NCBI GenBank assembly: GCA_012843025.1
Contig: DURT01000011.1
Coordinates: 40,997-104,996, forward strand
Source: Tissierellia bacterium
Lineage (GTDB): Bacteria; Bacillota; Clostridia; Tissierellales; Sedimentibacteraceae
Reading direction: 5' to 3'
Length of the DNA stretch: 64,000 nucleotides
Shown: one piece after another, positions 19,145 to 29,202 of the stretch
How the letters are laid out: every line of letters begins with the position of its first letter
How positions within the stretch are numbered: the stretch's first letter is position 1
Made by a program: the position numbers and the translations under genes
Notes under the pieces: model-generated
The model's input: the letters and a program-made list of their open reading frames with translations, nothing else
Told to the model about the DNA's origin: nothing
Databases searched by the model: none

Positions 19145-20125
19145 CTACAAATTTCCTATAACCTTTTTATTATAATTTTTTACAGTCTCTTTCTCTTCTA
19201 TTTTTGCATACATATTTGCTAAAATTGCCCCAGATATATTGTGCCATACACTGAACACAGCCCCTGGAATCGTTGCTAATGGATATTGGGCAAAAGATGT
19301 AGCTGCTAAGGAAGTTGCCAATCCTGAATTTTGCATCCCTACTTCTATTGATATAGCTTTTCTTTTAGGTAAACTCATACCAAAAGCTTTGCTTGCAATA
19401 TAACCTGTTGCATACCCAAGAAGGTTGTGTAATATTACTACTCCAATTATTAATAAACCACTGGTCATTATTCTTGCAGAGTTGGCGGAAACAACGGAAG
19501 CTACAATGGCTACTATTGCAACAACAGAAACTAAGGGTAGTACTTTAATAAACCTTTCCGTTATTTCTCCAAAGAATTTATTAATTACAAAACCTAAACC
19601 TATTGGCAGTATAACAACCTTTATTATTGATAAAAACATGCTCATAACATTAACTTCCACTGTTGCCCCTATTAGCAGTTTAGTTAAAAAGGGTGTCAGT
19701 ATGGGGGCAAATATGGTTGAAAAGCTGGTCATTGTAACTGAAAGGGCTACATCTCCTTTAGCTAAGTAGGTCATGACATTTGAAGATGTTCCACCAGGAC
19801 AAGTTCCCACAAGAACTACACCTACAGCTAATTCCGGGGGTAATCTAAATACCTTTACTAGAAGAAATGCTATTGCTGGCATTAATATAAATTGAGTGCA
19901 AAATCCTATTACTACATCTGTAGGTCTGCTTAATATAAGTTTAAAGTCCTCAAATTTAAGGGTTAACCCCATTCCAAACATAACTACCATCAACAGTGGA
20001 TTTATATAGGACGTCTTTATCCATGTAAATGTTGTTGGTACGAAAAGTGATATTGCCGCTATGACAAGTACTATTCCTGCCATATATTTTCCTGCTAAAC
20101 TGCTTAATTTTTCTAAAAATTTCAT
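19145..20125 (-). CDS. Bile acid:sodium symporter family protein
   Basis: NPLLMVVMFGMGLTLKFEDFKLIL, VGTCPGGTSSNVMTYLAKGDVALSVTMTSFST, EVGMQNSGLATSLA. Confidence 0.92.
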   Translation of the reverse strand: MKFLEKLSSLAGKYMAGIVLVIAAISLFVPTTFTWIKTSYINPLLMVVMFGMGLTLKFEDFKLILSRPTDVVIGFCTQFILMPAIAFLLVKVFRLPPELAVGVVLVGTCPGGTSSNVMTYLAKGDVALSVTMTSFSTIFAPILTPFLTKLLIGATVEVNVMSMFLSIIKVVILPIGLGFVINKFFGEITERFIKVLPLVSVVAIVAIVASVVSANSARIMTSGLLIIGVVILHNLLGYATGYIASKAFGMSLPKRKAISIEVGMQNSGLATSLAATSFAQYPLATIPGAVFSVWHNISGAILANMYAKIEEKETVKNYNKKVIGNL

Positions 20126-20138
20126 CTTTCTCCTCCAT

Positions 20139-21815
20139 TTATTTATTATTTTTAGGAACTTCCAATACAGCTCCCCTATTTCCCGATGTTACTAATTCTG
20201 CATATCTTGCCAGGTAGCCGGTGGTTATTTTAGGCTCTCTTGGTTTCCAGTTTTTCCTTCTTCTTTCTAACTCCTCATCAGAAACAACAAAATCTATTTT
20301 ATTTCTATTAATATCTATTTTTATAATATCTCCCTCTTCAACTAAAGAAATATTACCTCCTACTGCTGCTTCAGGTGAAACATGTCCAATAGATGCTCCC
20401 CGGGTGGCTCCCGAGAAACGGCCATCCGTTATTAGAGCAACACTTTCTCCTAATCCTCTTCCAATAATTGCCGATGTAGGATTTAGCATTTCTCTCATAC
20501 CAGGGCCTCCCTTCGGTCCTTCGTAACGTATTACAACTACATCTCCAGGAACAATTTTTCCTTCGTTTATTGCTTTTATGGCATCTTCTTCACAGTCAAA
20601 AACCCTTGCAGGTCCTTCATGTACCATCATTTCAGGTGCAACAGCTGAACACTTAACAACACAGGTATCGGGAGCTAAGTTTCCTCTTAATACCGCTATA
20701 CCTCCTGTTTCACTGTAGGGATTGTCAATGGGTCTTATTACTTCAGGATTTGTATTCACACATCCTTTAATATTTTCACCTACTGTCAGTCCGGTACATG
20801 TAAGCACGTCTAAATAGAGTAGGTCCTTTTTGCTTAATTCATTCATTACAGCATATACACCACCTGCTTCATCTAAGTCTTCCATAAAAGTATTTCCTGC
20901 TGGTGCAAGGTGACACAGGTTGGGGGTTTTCGCACTTATTTCATTGGCAATGTCCAAGTTTAACTCTATTCCCGCTTCATGGGCTATGGCAGGTAAGTGA
21001 AGGATACTGTTTGTACTGCAACCTAAAGCCATATCTACTGTCAATGCATTTAAAAATGCTTCCTTAGTCATTATATCTCTTGGTTTTATATCTTTTTCAA
21101 ACAGCTCCATTACTTTCATACCAGCATATTTTGCAAGTTTAATTCTTTCCGAATAAACTGCAGGAATTGTACCATTTCCCTTTAATCCCATACCAAGGGC
21201 TTCTGTCAAACAATTCATACTGTTGGCAGTATACATGCCCGAACAGGAACCACAAGTGGGGCATGCTTTATTTTCATATTCTTCAAGTTCTTCCATTGAG
21301 ATTTTACCTGCATTGTATGCTCCAACTGCTTCAAACATATCTGAAAGGCAAGTCCTCTTACCATTCATTCTACCTGCCAACATGGGACCACCACTTACAA
21401 AGATTGTTGGCACATTTACTCTTGCGGCAGCCATTAATAAACCGGGTACATTTTTATCACAGTTAGGAACCATTACCAAGGCATCAAATTGATGGGCCAA
21501 TGCCATTGCTTCTGTAGAATCTGCAATCAGCTCCCTGGTAGCCAATGAATACTTCATTCCCGTATGTCCCATTGCAATACCATCGCATACAGCAATTGCC
21601 GGAAAGACTACGGGAGTTCCTCCTGCCATTGCTACTCCCATTTTTACTGCATCCACAATTTTGTCCAAGTTCATATGTCCCGGAACTATTTCATTGTATG
21701 AACTTACAATTCCTACAATGGGTTTGTTTAATTCCTCTCTGGTATAACCTAAGGCATTAAACAATGAGCGATGAGGTGCTTGCTGCACTCCTTTTTTAAC
21801 TGAATTACTTCTCAT
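20139..21815 (-). CDS. ilvD: Dihydroxy-acid dehydratase
   Basis: [72 protein letters not shown]. Start at 21815 preferred to 21881. Confidence 0.96.
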   Translation of the reverse strand: MRSNSVKKGVQQAPHRSLFNALGYTREELNKPIVGIVSSYNEIVPGHMNLDKIVDAVKMGVAMAGGTPVVFPAIAVCDGIAMGHTGMKYSLATRELIADSTEAMALAHQFDALVMVPNCDKNVPGLLMAAARVNVPTIFVSGGPMLAGRMNGKRTCLSDMFEAVGAYNAGKISMEELEEYENKACPTCGSCSGMYTANSMNCLTEALGMGLKGNGTIPAVYSERIKLAKYAGMKVMELFEKDIKPRDIMTKEAFLNALTVDMALGCSTNSILHLPAIAHEAGIELNLDIANEISAKTPNLCHLAPAGNTFMEDLDEAGGVYAVMNELSKKDLLYLDVLTCTGLTVGENIKGCVNTNPEVIRPIDNPYSETGGIAVLRGNLAPDTCVVKCSAVAPEMMVHEGPARVFDCEEDAIKAINEGKIVPGDVVVIRYEGPKGGPGMREMLNPTSAIIGRGLGESVALITDGRFSGATRGASIGHVSPEAAVGGNISLVEEGDIIKIDINRNKIDFVVSDEELERRRKNWKPREPKITTGYLARYAELVTSGNRGAVLEVPKNNK

Positions 21816-21899
21816 ACTTTCCTCCTTATATATAATTTCTTTTTTCACTACATTGCTTTCCCTATCACTTGAAGGCTGCATAAGACCTACTCGAACAAA

Positions 21900-22240
21900 T
21901 AGGGTTAGGGCTATAAAAAAAACCTTTCGTCTCTATATACATACAGATGTATATAGGGACGAAAGGTCTTTCCGTGGTACCACCCTATTTTACGATACAA
22001 AAAAATCGCCTCCTTCAAGTCGAAAAAACATATCCATATAGTTTTTTGAACTCTATCCTTGTAACGCAGGAATACGTCCTTGCTTACTTAATTCAGCTCG
22101 GAAGCTCAGGAGTGATCATTATACTTCATACCATCGGTTCACACCAACCACCGACTCTCTTTAGATACTTCCAAGTACTTTTGTCTCCGTCAACGCTTAT
22201 AGGCTTATATATTTTCCTCATTATAACCATAAACTCTTAG
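21900..22240 (-). promoter_or_regulatory. T-box leader for ilvD, probable specifier AUC (Ile)
   Basis: Minus strand has AAAATAGGGTGGTACCACGGAAAGACC; terminator ACCTTTCGTCCCTATATAC...GTATATAGAGACGAAAGGTTTTTTTT; AATG-ATC-ACTCCTGAG aligned to the tyrS specifier region. Confidence 0.9.
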
Positions 22241-22478
22241 CTTGTCAACCAGTTTTTTTATAGTACGCATTAATGCAACTTGTTTTTAGAAAGTTGTAAT
22301 TTGCTTCATATGAAAAAATTATTTTTAACTTTGTTGAAATTCTATCAAGCTCAACTTGCAGACTCCTGCATAAAAAGTGGACTCTTTGCAAGTTTTTCTA
22401 TTTTTTTTGAAACTTTTACTTTACAAATTGCATTTTAAATGTTATAATAAGCAATAATCACAAATAGGAGGTAGACAC

Positions 22479-22631
22479 ATGGCAATTCCAATGAAAGATA
22501 TCAGGGATGTAGTTGCAAAAATGAAATTCAGTAAATGTGGCACCATTACTTGCATATATAATATTGATGGAAAATGCAGTCAAAGCGAATGTGAACTCCA
22601 TGAAAGAGGATTGAAACAAGAGGAAGATTAA
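22479..22631 (+). CDS. 50-aa Cys-rich small protein
   Basis: MAIPMKDIRDVVAKMKFSKCGTITCIYNIDGKCSQSECELHERGLKQEED; strong AGGAGG ribosome site; four Cys; followed by a terminator. Below the length cutoff of the ORF track. Confidence 0.7.
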   Translation: MAIPMKDIRDVVAKMKFSKCGTITCIYNIDGKCSQSECELHERGLKQEED

Positions 22632-22675
22632 GGAGAAGGGTCTCTTATGATAAAATTGAATATAAAAGTGTGAAG

Positions 22676-22710
22676 CGAAAGAAAGCTGGCGGTTTTCTTT
22701 CGTTTTTTAT
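22676..22710 (+). terminator. Intrinsic terminator
   Basis: cgaaagaaa-gctggcggt-tttctttcg followed by ttttttatt. Confidence 0.8.
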
Positions 22711-22776
22711 TGTCAAGGTCTATAACACAATAGCATTGATTCCCTTGTTGGGTAGGGTTCCTTGTCCATAATATAT

Positions 22777-22826
22777 AGGGGGACAGTTTTTACCGGTACC
22801 TAGTAAGCCAATAAAAACCGTCCCCT
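22777..22826. repeat. Long imperfect inverted repeat (REP-like or bidirectional terminator)
   Basis: ggggacagtttttaccgg ... ccaataaaaaccgtcccc. Confidence 0.55.
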
Positions 22827-22831
22827 ATTGT

Positions 22832-24400
22832 TTATTCTACAAATATATTTTCAGATATTCCAGCCTTTTCTATAATTCTTTTTATATGAGGTTTAACCTT
22901 TATAAAGGAGAAGTTAATAGCCATATTTTGTCCAGTCTCTACTAACTTGTCCAAGGCATTTAACCCTGTAGCATCGATAAGAATAACTTTATTAAAATCT
23001 AATATTACCAATTCTGCTTGATTGGTCAGTTTCTTTTCTAATTCTTTTATGCTATGAGCAAACCCAAAGAATAATGGGCCGTCAATTTCATAGGTAATTA
23101 TAGTCTTTTGCTCCTTTAATGGTTCATGCTCTCTTACTTCCTGAATGCTGCTTACCCTGATCATACGAACGGTAAAAAGCATTGATGCTAAAAACACACT
23201 GGATATTATTGCAATTGAAAGGTCTAAAATCACTGTAAGGATGAAAGTAATAAGCATAATTAACAGGTCTGCTATGGGTGCTCTTATCATCTTTTTTATG
23301 CCTTTCCATTCTACCATATTAAAGGAAACTATGAAAAGAACGGCTGATAGAGCAGTCATAGGAACCATACTTAAAAAAGGCATTAAAACTAAGTTGCAAA
23401 TCATAATCACCAAAGAATGAACTAAGCCTGATAGGGGGGTTCTTGCTCCGCTCTTCACGTTGGCAGCGGTTCTAGCTATAACTCCTGTACATGGAAGTCC
23501 CCCTATCAGGGCGCTTACTAAATTAGCCCCTCCTTGAGAAATAAGCTCCATTCCAGGATCATGACTTTCTCCTGTTACCCCATCTGCCACCACTGCAGAA
23601 AGCAATGTTTCTAACGATGATATAAAGGCAATAGTAAATGCAGGGAATATCAATAATTTAATTTTGCTTAACTCTAACTCCGGAAAAACAAAGGAAGGCA
23701 ATGTAGCAGATACGTTACCAAATCTTGTTCCAATAGTTTCTACTGGCAATGCCATCCCTTGGGATACGATAGTTGCAACTATTAAGGCAATTAAGTATCC
23801 GGGTATTTTCTTGTTATATTTGTTCCATACTACTATTACAATAATAGACAGAGTTCCAATAATAAAGGCATAAATATTCAGGCTCTGTATTGCTTCCATA
23901 TAAGCAATAATTCTTCCTGCCGTTTGAACCGGTGGATTATTTAGAGTCAGCCCTAGATAATCCCCTAATTGCCCTACAGTTAAAACAAATGCTACCCCTG
24001 ATGTAAATCCTAGTACAACAGGGTGAGGTATATACCTTATTACTTTGCCTAAATTAAGTAAACCAAGAATAACAAGAATTATGCCTGCCAAAAAAACAGC
24101 TGTCAGAAGACCACCATAGCCATATAGCGAAATAGTGCTATACGAAATTACAACTAAGGTTGCGGAGGGCCCAGTAATTTGCTGAGGACAGCCCGCCAAA
24201 AACGCTGCCACAAAGCCGGCAAGAGCAGAGGTCCAAAGTCCTGCTTCAGGTGTGGAGCCAGAAGCAATAGCTAGGGCAATGGAAAGCGGTATAGCAATAA
24301 TGCCTACGCTTATTCCTGCAGTTATATCTGTAAGTAAGGTTGCTTTATTAAATGTTTTGCTCCAATTAAACAATACCGGCTTATATTTCATGAAATTCAC
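22832..24400 (-). CDS. SulP family anion transporter with C-terminal STAS domain
   Basis: LLTDITAGISVGIIAIPLSIALAIASGSTPEAGLWTSALAGFVAAFLAGCPQQITGPSATLVV; STAS LVILDFNKVILIDATGLNALDKLVE. Confidence 0.93.
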   Translation of the reverse strand: MNFMKYKPVLFNWSKTFNKATLLTDITAGISVGIIAIPLSIALAIASGSTPEAGLWTSALAGFVAAFLAGCPQQITGPSATLVVISYSTISLYGYGGLLTAVFLAGIILVILGLLNLGKVIRYIPHPVVLGFTSGVAFVLTVGQLGDYLGLTLNNPPVQTAGRIIAYMEAIQSLNIYAFIIGTLSIIVIVVWNKYNKKIPGYLIALIVATIVSQGMALPVETIGTRFGNVSATLPSFVFPELELSKIKLLIFPAFTIAFISSLETLLSAVVADGVTGESHDPGMELISQGGANLVSALIGGLPCTGVIARTAANVKSGARTPLSGLVHSLVIMICNLVLMPFLSMVPMTALSAVLFIVSFNMVEWKGIKKMIRAPIADLLIMLITFILTVILDLSIAIISSVFLASMLFTVRMIRVSSIQEVREHEPLKEQKTIITYEIDGPLFFGFAHSIKELEKKLTNQAELVILDFNKVILIDATGLNALDKLVETGQNMAINFSFIKVKPHIKRIIEKAGISENIFVE

Positions 24401-24417
24401 CTCTTAGGTCAAACAAT

Positions 24418-24963
24418 TTAAATCCAATAAGATGGGTAGCTTCTCTTTTTATCTAAGTTATTAACAACAAGGGCTACAATTATTAAAATAATACTACCTA
24501 TTGCAACCGGGTTTAATACCCACATATAATTCCCTGCCGAACCAGTTACACCTACGAATGCTGTAGCACCTGCAGGTGGATGTATAAGGTTAAACTTAAC
24601 CATTAGTGCAATAGCTAGACCTACACCTACAGCTATGGCGAAATAGGATGTGCCCAGAAGGTTGTTAATAGTAACCCCTACTATTGCTGCTAATATATGA
24701 CCACCTACAACATTTCTAGGTTGTGAAAAAGGAGCAGCAGGTGCACCGAAAAGTAGAACAGACGATGCGCCAAAAGGTGCGAAAGGACTTGGAACATTAA
24801 CACTTTGTGCTAAATATGATACTATAAACAGAGCACAGAAACCACCAATAAAGGACCATAAAGCCTGATCAAATCCTACCTTAGGTAAATCAGCCTTAAA
24901 GGTTTTACCTTTCCATTTTTCAAAATAGGTTATTGTTTTTTCGGCATTTTTAGGTTCACTCAT
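24418..24963 (-). CDS. HPP family membrane protein
   Basis: SPFAPFGASSVLLFGAPAAPFSQPRNVVGGHILAAIVGV and NLIHPPAGATAFVGVTG motifs. Confidence 0.92.
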   Translation of the reverse strand: MSEPKNAEKTITYFEKWKGKTFKADLPKVGFDQALWSFIGGFCALFIVSYLAQSVNVPSPFAPFGASSVLLFGAPAAPFSQPRNVVGGHILAAIVGVTINNLLGTSYFAIAVGVGLAIALMVKFNLIHPPAGATAFVGVTGSAGNYMWVLNPVAIGSIILIIVALVVNNLDKKRSYPSYWI

Positions 24964-25045
24964 ATTGCATCCTCCTTCTTATTAAAAAGTATTGAAAATG
25001 CCGGTATACACCGACATTTTCAATATTCCGACTAATTAAAAATAC

Positions 25046-25534
25046 TTACCAAGGATATTTGCCATTATAGCTGTATGGCAAGAACTTACCGTCTAGAGTA
25101 ATAACAACTCTATCAACGCCATTTACAGTAACTCTATCAACTGATACTGAGAAATCGATAGCACTCATGATACCGTTACCCATTTCAGGGAATTTCTCAT
25201 GAATTATTTCTTTTATTGTGGGGCCAAACGTATCAAATACTTCGTGTAAACGATATAAAATGGGGTCTACATTTCCTTTGTATGGATGTGTAGTAAGTGT
25301 AGCAACTTCATCGTTTGTCAAATCTAATAATTTTGCAAGTTTTTCTGCATACGCAGGTGGTACAAACTGTTGTCCAAGGAAAGCGCTTGCTATCCAAGCT
25401 TCGCTAACTCCTAATTCTTTTGCAATTTGCTCATAGGTCAAACCTTTCTTAGCTTTTGCTGCCCTAATCACCTCAAGGGCTTCTTCACGATAACTCCATA
25501 AATATTCTTTGTTGTTAATTGGTGTTGCTGACAT
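25046..25534 (-). CDS. cynS: Cyanate hydratase (cyanase)
   Basis: AKAKKGLTYEQIAKELGVSEAWIASAFLGQQFVPPAYAEKLAKLL...DPILYRLHEVFDTFGPTIKEIIHEKFPEMGNGIMSAIDFSVSVDR...RVVITLDGKFLPY. Confidence 0.97.
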   Translation of the reverse strand: MSATPINNKEYLWSYREEALEVIRAAKAKKGLTYEQIAKELGVSEAWIASAFLGQQFVPPAYAEKLAKLLDLTNDEVATLTTHPYKGNVDPILYRLHEVFDTFGPTIKEIIHEKFPEMGNGIMSAIDFSVSVDRVTVNGVDRVVITLDGKFLPYSYNGKYPW

Positions 25535-25849
25535 AACTCATCATCCTTTCTTTTTTTATTTTTATATTTGGCTGCTAACCGCTGACTATATATTAGCAAA
25601 CATATGAAATATATGTAATCCACTGAAAGTGTCATTTATAGTCCTAACTTTCTGTGGCTAATTGTGCCTACTATATATAGTAAAATTATATGTAATATAG
25701 TACTTAAGAACTAAATCTAAAATAGTGACAGAATTAATAATTTGTGATAAACTTATAATTAATCGATTTAGAGCGAAAAGCCTGCTAAGTATAGGACAAC
25801 CTAACTATTAGGAAGGAATCTATCTCGAAATCCATAGGAGGTGTGTATT

Positions 25850-27352
25850 GTGTTAGTACCTTTAGAGCTGCGCCTGAAGTCAGTGCTTGATTCGATTGAT
25901 GATGCTATCTTGATGATAAACAACGACCTGAAAGTAGTAATATGCAATAAACAATTTGAGAATTTTTTCGGCTTAAGTGCATCCACCATACTTTATCAGG
26001 ACAAACGCAAAGCTATAACTGAACAAATTAAATGGAGGGTGCAAAACCCTGATGAGTTTGAAAAGAGATTGTTTTGGCTATACGATCATTTCGAAGTAGT
26101 TTCAAACGATGAGGTTGAGGTTGTTATTCCGAGAAGGCGTATACTCAAGCGTTTTAGTGGACCGGTTTATGATGATGAAGGACAACTTTTAGGAAGGGTG
26201 GAAGTTTATTCGGACATTACAAATGAAGTGGAACTAACCAGGGGACTAAAAGAAAAAAATACACAACTTTTTATTCTTAACGCTGCCGCTACCTCTATTA
26301 GCCAATCTTTTACCATGCAAAACTTTTGCGACACTTTTTTAAGGCGTCTAGCTCAGGCCCTTGAAGCCCAATTTGGACTACTGTACGTTAAAACAAGCAA
26401 AGATAACTTTTCCCTAATATCCCAAATTGGACTAGACCCTAAATCTACATACATACCTAATCAGCTTAATGTCCATCTTCCAGAAAAATATTATAGAGGA
26501 CATACTTCAGAAAAATCAGAGTTTAAATTCCTTCACAAGATTTTGGATTCCGGATATTTCTTAGCCTTCCAGTCTTATAATAATCAAGGGATTTCAAGCG
26601 GACTTTGTATACTTGTATGGCGTAACTTAGATGAAGTAATACTTAACAAATCGTTGTTTGACAGTATTAGCATTCAGATGGGCATAGGAATAAATAATGC
26701 ACTTCTTTATAACGAAGCCATGCGTAGTGCCATCCTCCAGGAACGGGATCGCTTAGCTATGGAAATGCATGATGGCCTTGCCCAAACCCTTAGCTACTTG
26801 GGCTTGGGGCTGGATTCAGCTAAATTAAGGTTGAAAAATGGAAATTTTGAAGGTTGTGCACAAGTTTTAGATGAACTTCGGGAAGTAGTCGATAATTCTT
26901 ATCAGAACGTAAGAGAAGCTATTATTGGCTTGCGAGTAGATGTGAATCAAGATGAAAACCTAGTTGATGGAATTAAAAGGTACATTAGGGAATTCAATAA
27001 GCTTTCTAATGTCAACGTTACCCTGAATACAGAAGGCGAATGTCCTCATTTAAAGTTTGAAGATCAGCTTCATATAATCCGAATTGTTCAAGAAAGCCTT
27101 GCAAATGTACGCCGTCACTCCAAGGCTAGCCTTGCATGTGTAACTATTACTTTTTCCGAGGAAGACATTGTAATTACCATTTCAGATAATGGACAAGGTT
27201 TTAATAAAGAAGAGGTAAGCACTGATTCTATATTGCACCAGGGTATGCGTATAATGAATCAGAGGGCAAGGGCACTTAAAGGACAGTTGGACATACAAAC
27301 AGAAGAGGGACAGGGAACTACCATATGTCTAAAGATACCACTTTATCATTAG
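25850..27352 (+). CDS. Cytosolic sensor histidine kinase (PAS, GAF-like, HisKA_3/NarL-type)
   Basis: PAS-like N-terminus; RDRLAMEMHDGLAQTLSYLGL phospho-His motif; ATPase GQGFNKEE. GTG start at 25850 after AGGAGG. Confidence 0.9.
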   Translation: MLVPLELRLKSVLDSIDDAILMINNDLKVVICNKQFENFFGLSASTILYQDKRKAITEQIKWRVQNPDEFEKRLFWLYDHFEVVSNDEVEVVIPRRRILKRFSGPVYDDEGQLLGRVEVYSDITNEVELTRGLKEKNTQLFILNAAATSISQSFTMQNFCDTFLRRLAQALEAQFGLLYVKTSKDNFSLISQIGLDPKSTYIPNQLNVHLPEKYYRGHTSEKSEFKFLHKILDSGYFLAFQSYNNQGISSGLCILVWRNLDEVILNKSLFDSISIQMGIGINNALLYNEAMRSAILQERDRLAMEMHDGLAQTLSYLGLGLDSAKLRLKNGNFEGCAQVLDELREVVDNSYQNVREAIIGLRVDVNQDENLVDGIKRYIREFNKLSNVNVTLNTEGECPHLKFEDQLHIIRIVQESLANVRRHSKASLACVTITFSEEDIVITISDNGQGFNKEEVSTDSILHQGMRIMNQRARALKGQLDIQTEEGQGTTICLKIPLYH

Positions 27353-27362
27353 GAGTACCAAT

Positions 27363-28067
27363 ATGAAAAATGATTTAGAGCGATTATCAAAACTTAATTT
27401 TTTATTAGTAGATGACCATAGTCTTTTCAGGGAAGGTCTTAGACGTATTTTAGAAGATTATAATATTACAAATATTATGGAAGCCTCCAGCGGGGAAGAA
27501 GTATTATCCAAACCTCTATCTCACAAACCTGATGTTGTTCTTATGGACTTTTACATGAAGGAGCTAAACGGTATTGAAACAACACGAAGATTACTGGAAA
27601 TGTACCCAGGCCTTACGATAGTTTTACTTACCGTCAGCGATGATGATAATACTATAGCAGAAGCTTTACGTGCTGGAGCACAGGGTTTTCTTAACAAAAA
27701 TATGCATTCTAAAGAGATTATACAATCCCTGATTCAGCTCCTTGCTGGGAAAATTCCCCTTTCCAAGCCTATAAGCAGAGCCTTGCTCAGTAATCTAACG
27801 GCTCCCGCTAAAAATAAGGAAAGCTATAAAGAAGAGGAAAATAAAAGTATATCTATAAAACTTTCTCCCCGTGAAGAAGAAATTCTCTTCCTTCTTGGAC
27901 TAGGAAGAAGCAACAGAGAAATTGGACAGCAATTATTTATTAGTGAAAGTACAGTTAAAAATCATGTAAGAAACATCTTTAAAAAGCTTGATGTTACCAA
28001 CCGTACTCAAGCTATAACCACTGCCGTAAAGTTAGGTTTAATCCATATTACTAACGAAAGAAAGTAA
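27363..28067 (+). CDS. NarL/LuxR-family response regulator
   Basis: LLVDDHSLFREGLRRIL, DVVLMDFYMKELNGIETTRRLLE; C-terminal LSPREEEILFLLGLGRSNREIGQQLFISESTVKNHVRNIFKKL. Confidence 0.95.
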   Translation: MKNDLERLSKLNFLLVDDHSLFREGLRRILEDYNITNIMEASSGEEVLSKPLSHKPDVVLMDFYMKELNGIETTRRLLEMYPGLTIVLLTVSDDDNTIAEALRAGAQGFLNKNMHSKEIIQSLIQLLAGKIPLSKPISRALLSNLTAPAKNKESYKEEENKSISIKLSPREEEILFLLGLGRSNREIGQQLFISESTVKNHVRNIFKKLDVTNRTQAITTAVKLGLIHITNERK

Positions 28068-28080
28068 TGATAGTTTATTA

Positions 28081-28113
28081 AAAGCTCGTTAATCGTAAGA
28101 TTAGCGAGCTTTT
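28081..28113. terminator. Intrinsic terminator between convergent genes
   Basis: aaagctcgttaatc-gtaa-gattagcgagctttt hairpin. Confidence 0.75.
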
Positions 28114-28115
28114 AT

Positions 28116-29132
28116 CTATATAATTATTTTATCTCTGTTAATATCACTTATTTTACTGCAACCAGTCATTATCATAGTTTCCCTTAATTCAGCACCTATC
28201 TTTTCAGTGTAAAGTGCTACACCTTCTGCTCCTCCACCAAAGGCTGCAATAACATAGGGCCTGCCTATTAATACAGCATCTGCACCTAAGGCAATTGCTT
28301 TAAATACATCTGCTCCTGAACGAATACCTCCGTCTACGAAAATTTTAATTTTATCTCCAACAGCTTCTCTGATTTCAGGAAGCACTGCACAAGTAGCTGG
28401 AGCATCTTGAAGAACCCTTCCACCATGAGAAGATACTACAATTCCATAAGCACCAGCTTCCAATGCTTTCAGTGCTCCTTTTGCTGTCATTACTCCCTTT
28501 ACAATGAAGGGAATTTTCGTTGCCTGGCTTAATTCTTTTAGTTCATCAACACTCTTAGGAGATACAGGTTTACCTGCAAGAGCTAAGTTAATAAGTCCTG
28601 CAGAATCTATATCCATTGCAAAAGCCATTGCATTTACTTCTTCTATTTTTCTGATTTTTTCAATGGCTTTATCATTTTTCCAGGGTTTTATTGTAGGAAC
28701 TGCAAGTCCACCTACTTCTTTTATAGCTGGCAATGCATCCAATAGTATATGGTCTGGAGCTCCATCACCTGTAAAGGCTGCTGTTCCTGCTTTATTGGTA
28801 CCTTTAACTACTGCTTCAGCATATTCTGCTTCCGTAATGGCACCGTTGTAATTAAAATCCATACCTCCAATGGGAGCTGCAAAAAATGGATACTTAAATT
28901 TTTTCCCAAATAATGATATAGAAGTGTCCTGGCCATTGTCTTCATATATTGTATCCATGTTGATTTTAACAGAAGCTAAGAAATCAACACAAACCTTGAA
29001 GGCATTGCCATTACCTTTCCCGCCGGTACCTGGGATTTCACCCTTACATGCAACTCCGTTACATTCCTTGCACACTCGGCAATGAGGTGCCATTTTTTTC
29101 CTTGCCTTGTCTAATAACTCCTGGTAGTTCAT
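28116..29132 (-). CDS. Alpha-hydroxy-acid oxidizing (FMN) family protein
   Basis: FIVKGVMTAKGALKALEAGAYGIVVSSHGGRVLQDAPATCAVLPEI...IFVDGGIRSGADVFKAIALGADAVLIGRP; Cys-rich N-terminus CRVCKECNGVAC. Confidence 0.9.
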   Translation of the reverse strand: MNYQELLDKARKKMAPHCRVCKECNGVACKGEIPGTGGKGNGNAFKVCVDFLASVKINMDTIYEDNGQDTSISLFGKKFKYPFFAAPIGGMDFNYNGAITEAEYAEAVVKGTNKAGTAAFTGDGAPDHILLDALPAIKEVGGLAVPTIKPWKNDKAIEKIRKIEEVNAMAFAMDIDSAGLINLALAGKPVSPKSVDELKELSQATKIPFIVKGVMTAKGALKALEAGAYGIVVSSHGGRVLQDAPATCAVLPEIREAVGDKIKIFVDGGIRSGADVFKAIALGADAVLIGRPYVIAAFGGGAEGVALYTEKIGAELRETMIMTGCSKISDINRDKIII

Positions 29133-29202
29133 ACTTTCCCCCTCAAATTTATTTTTAAGCCAGGTATTTCCATTGGTTAATCAGGAAATACCTTAGCTAT
29201 TT

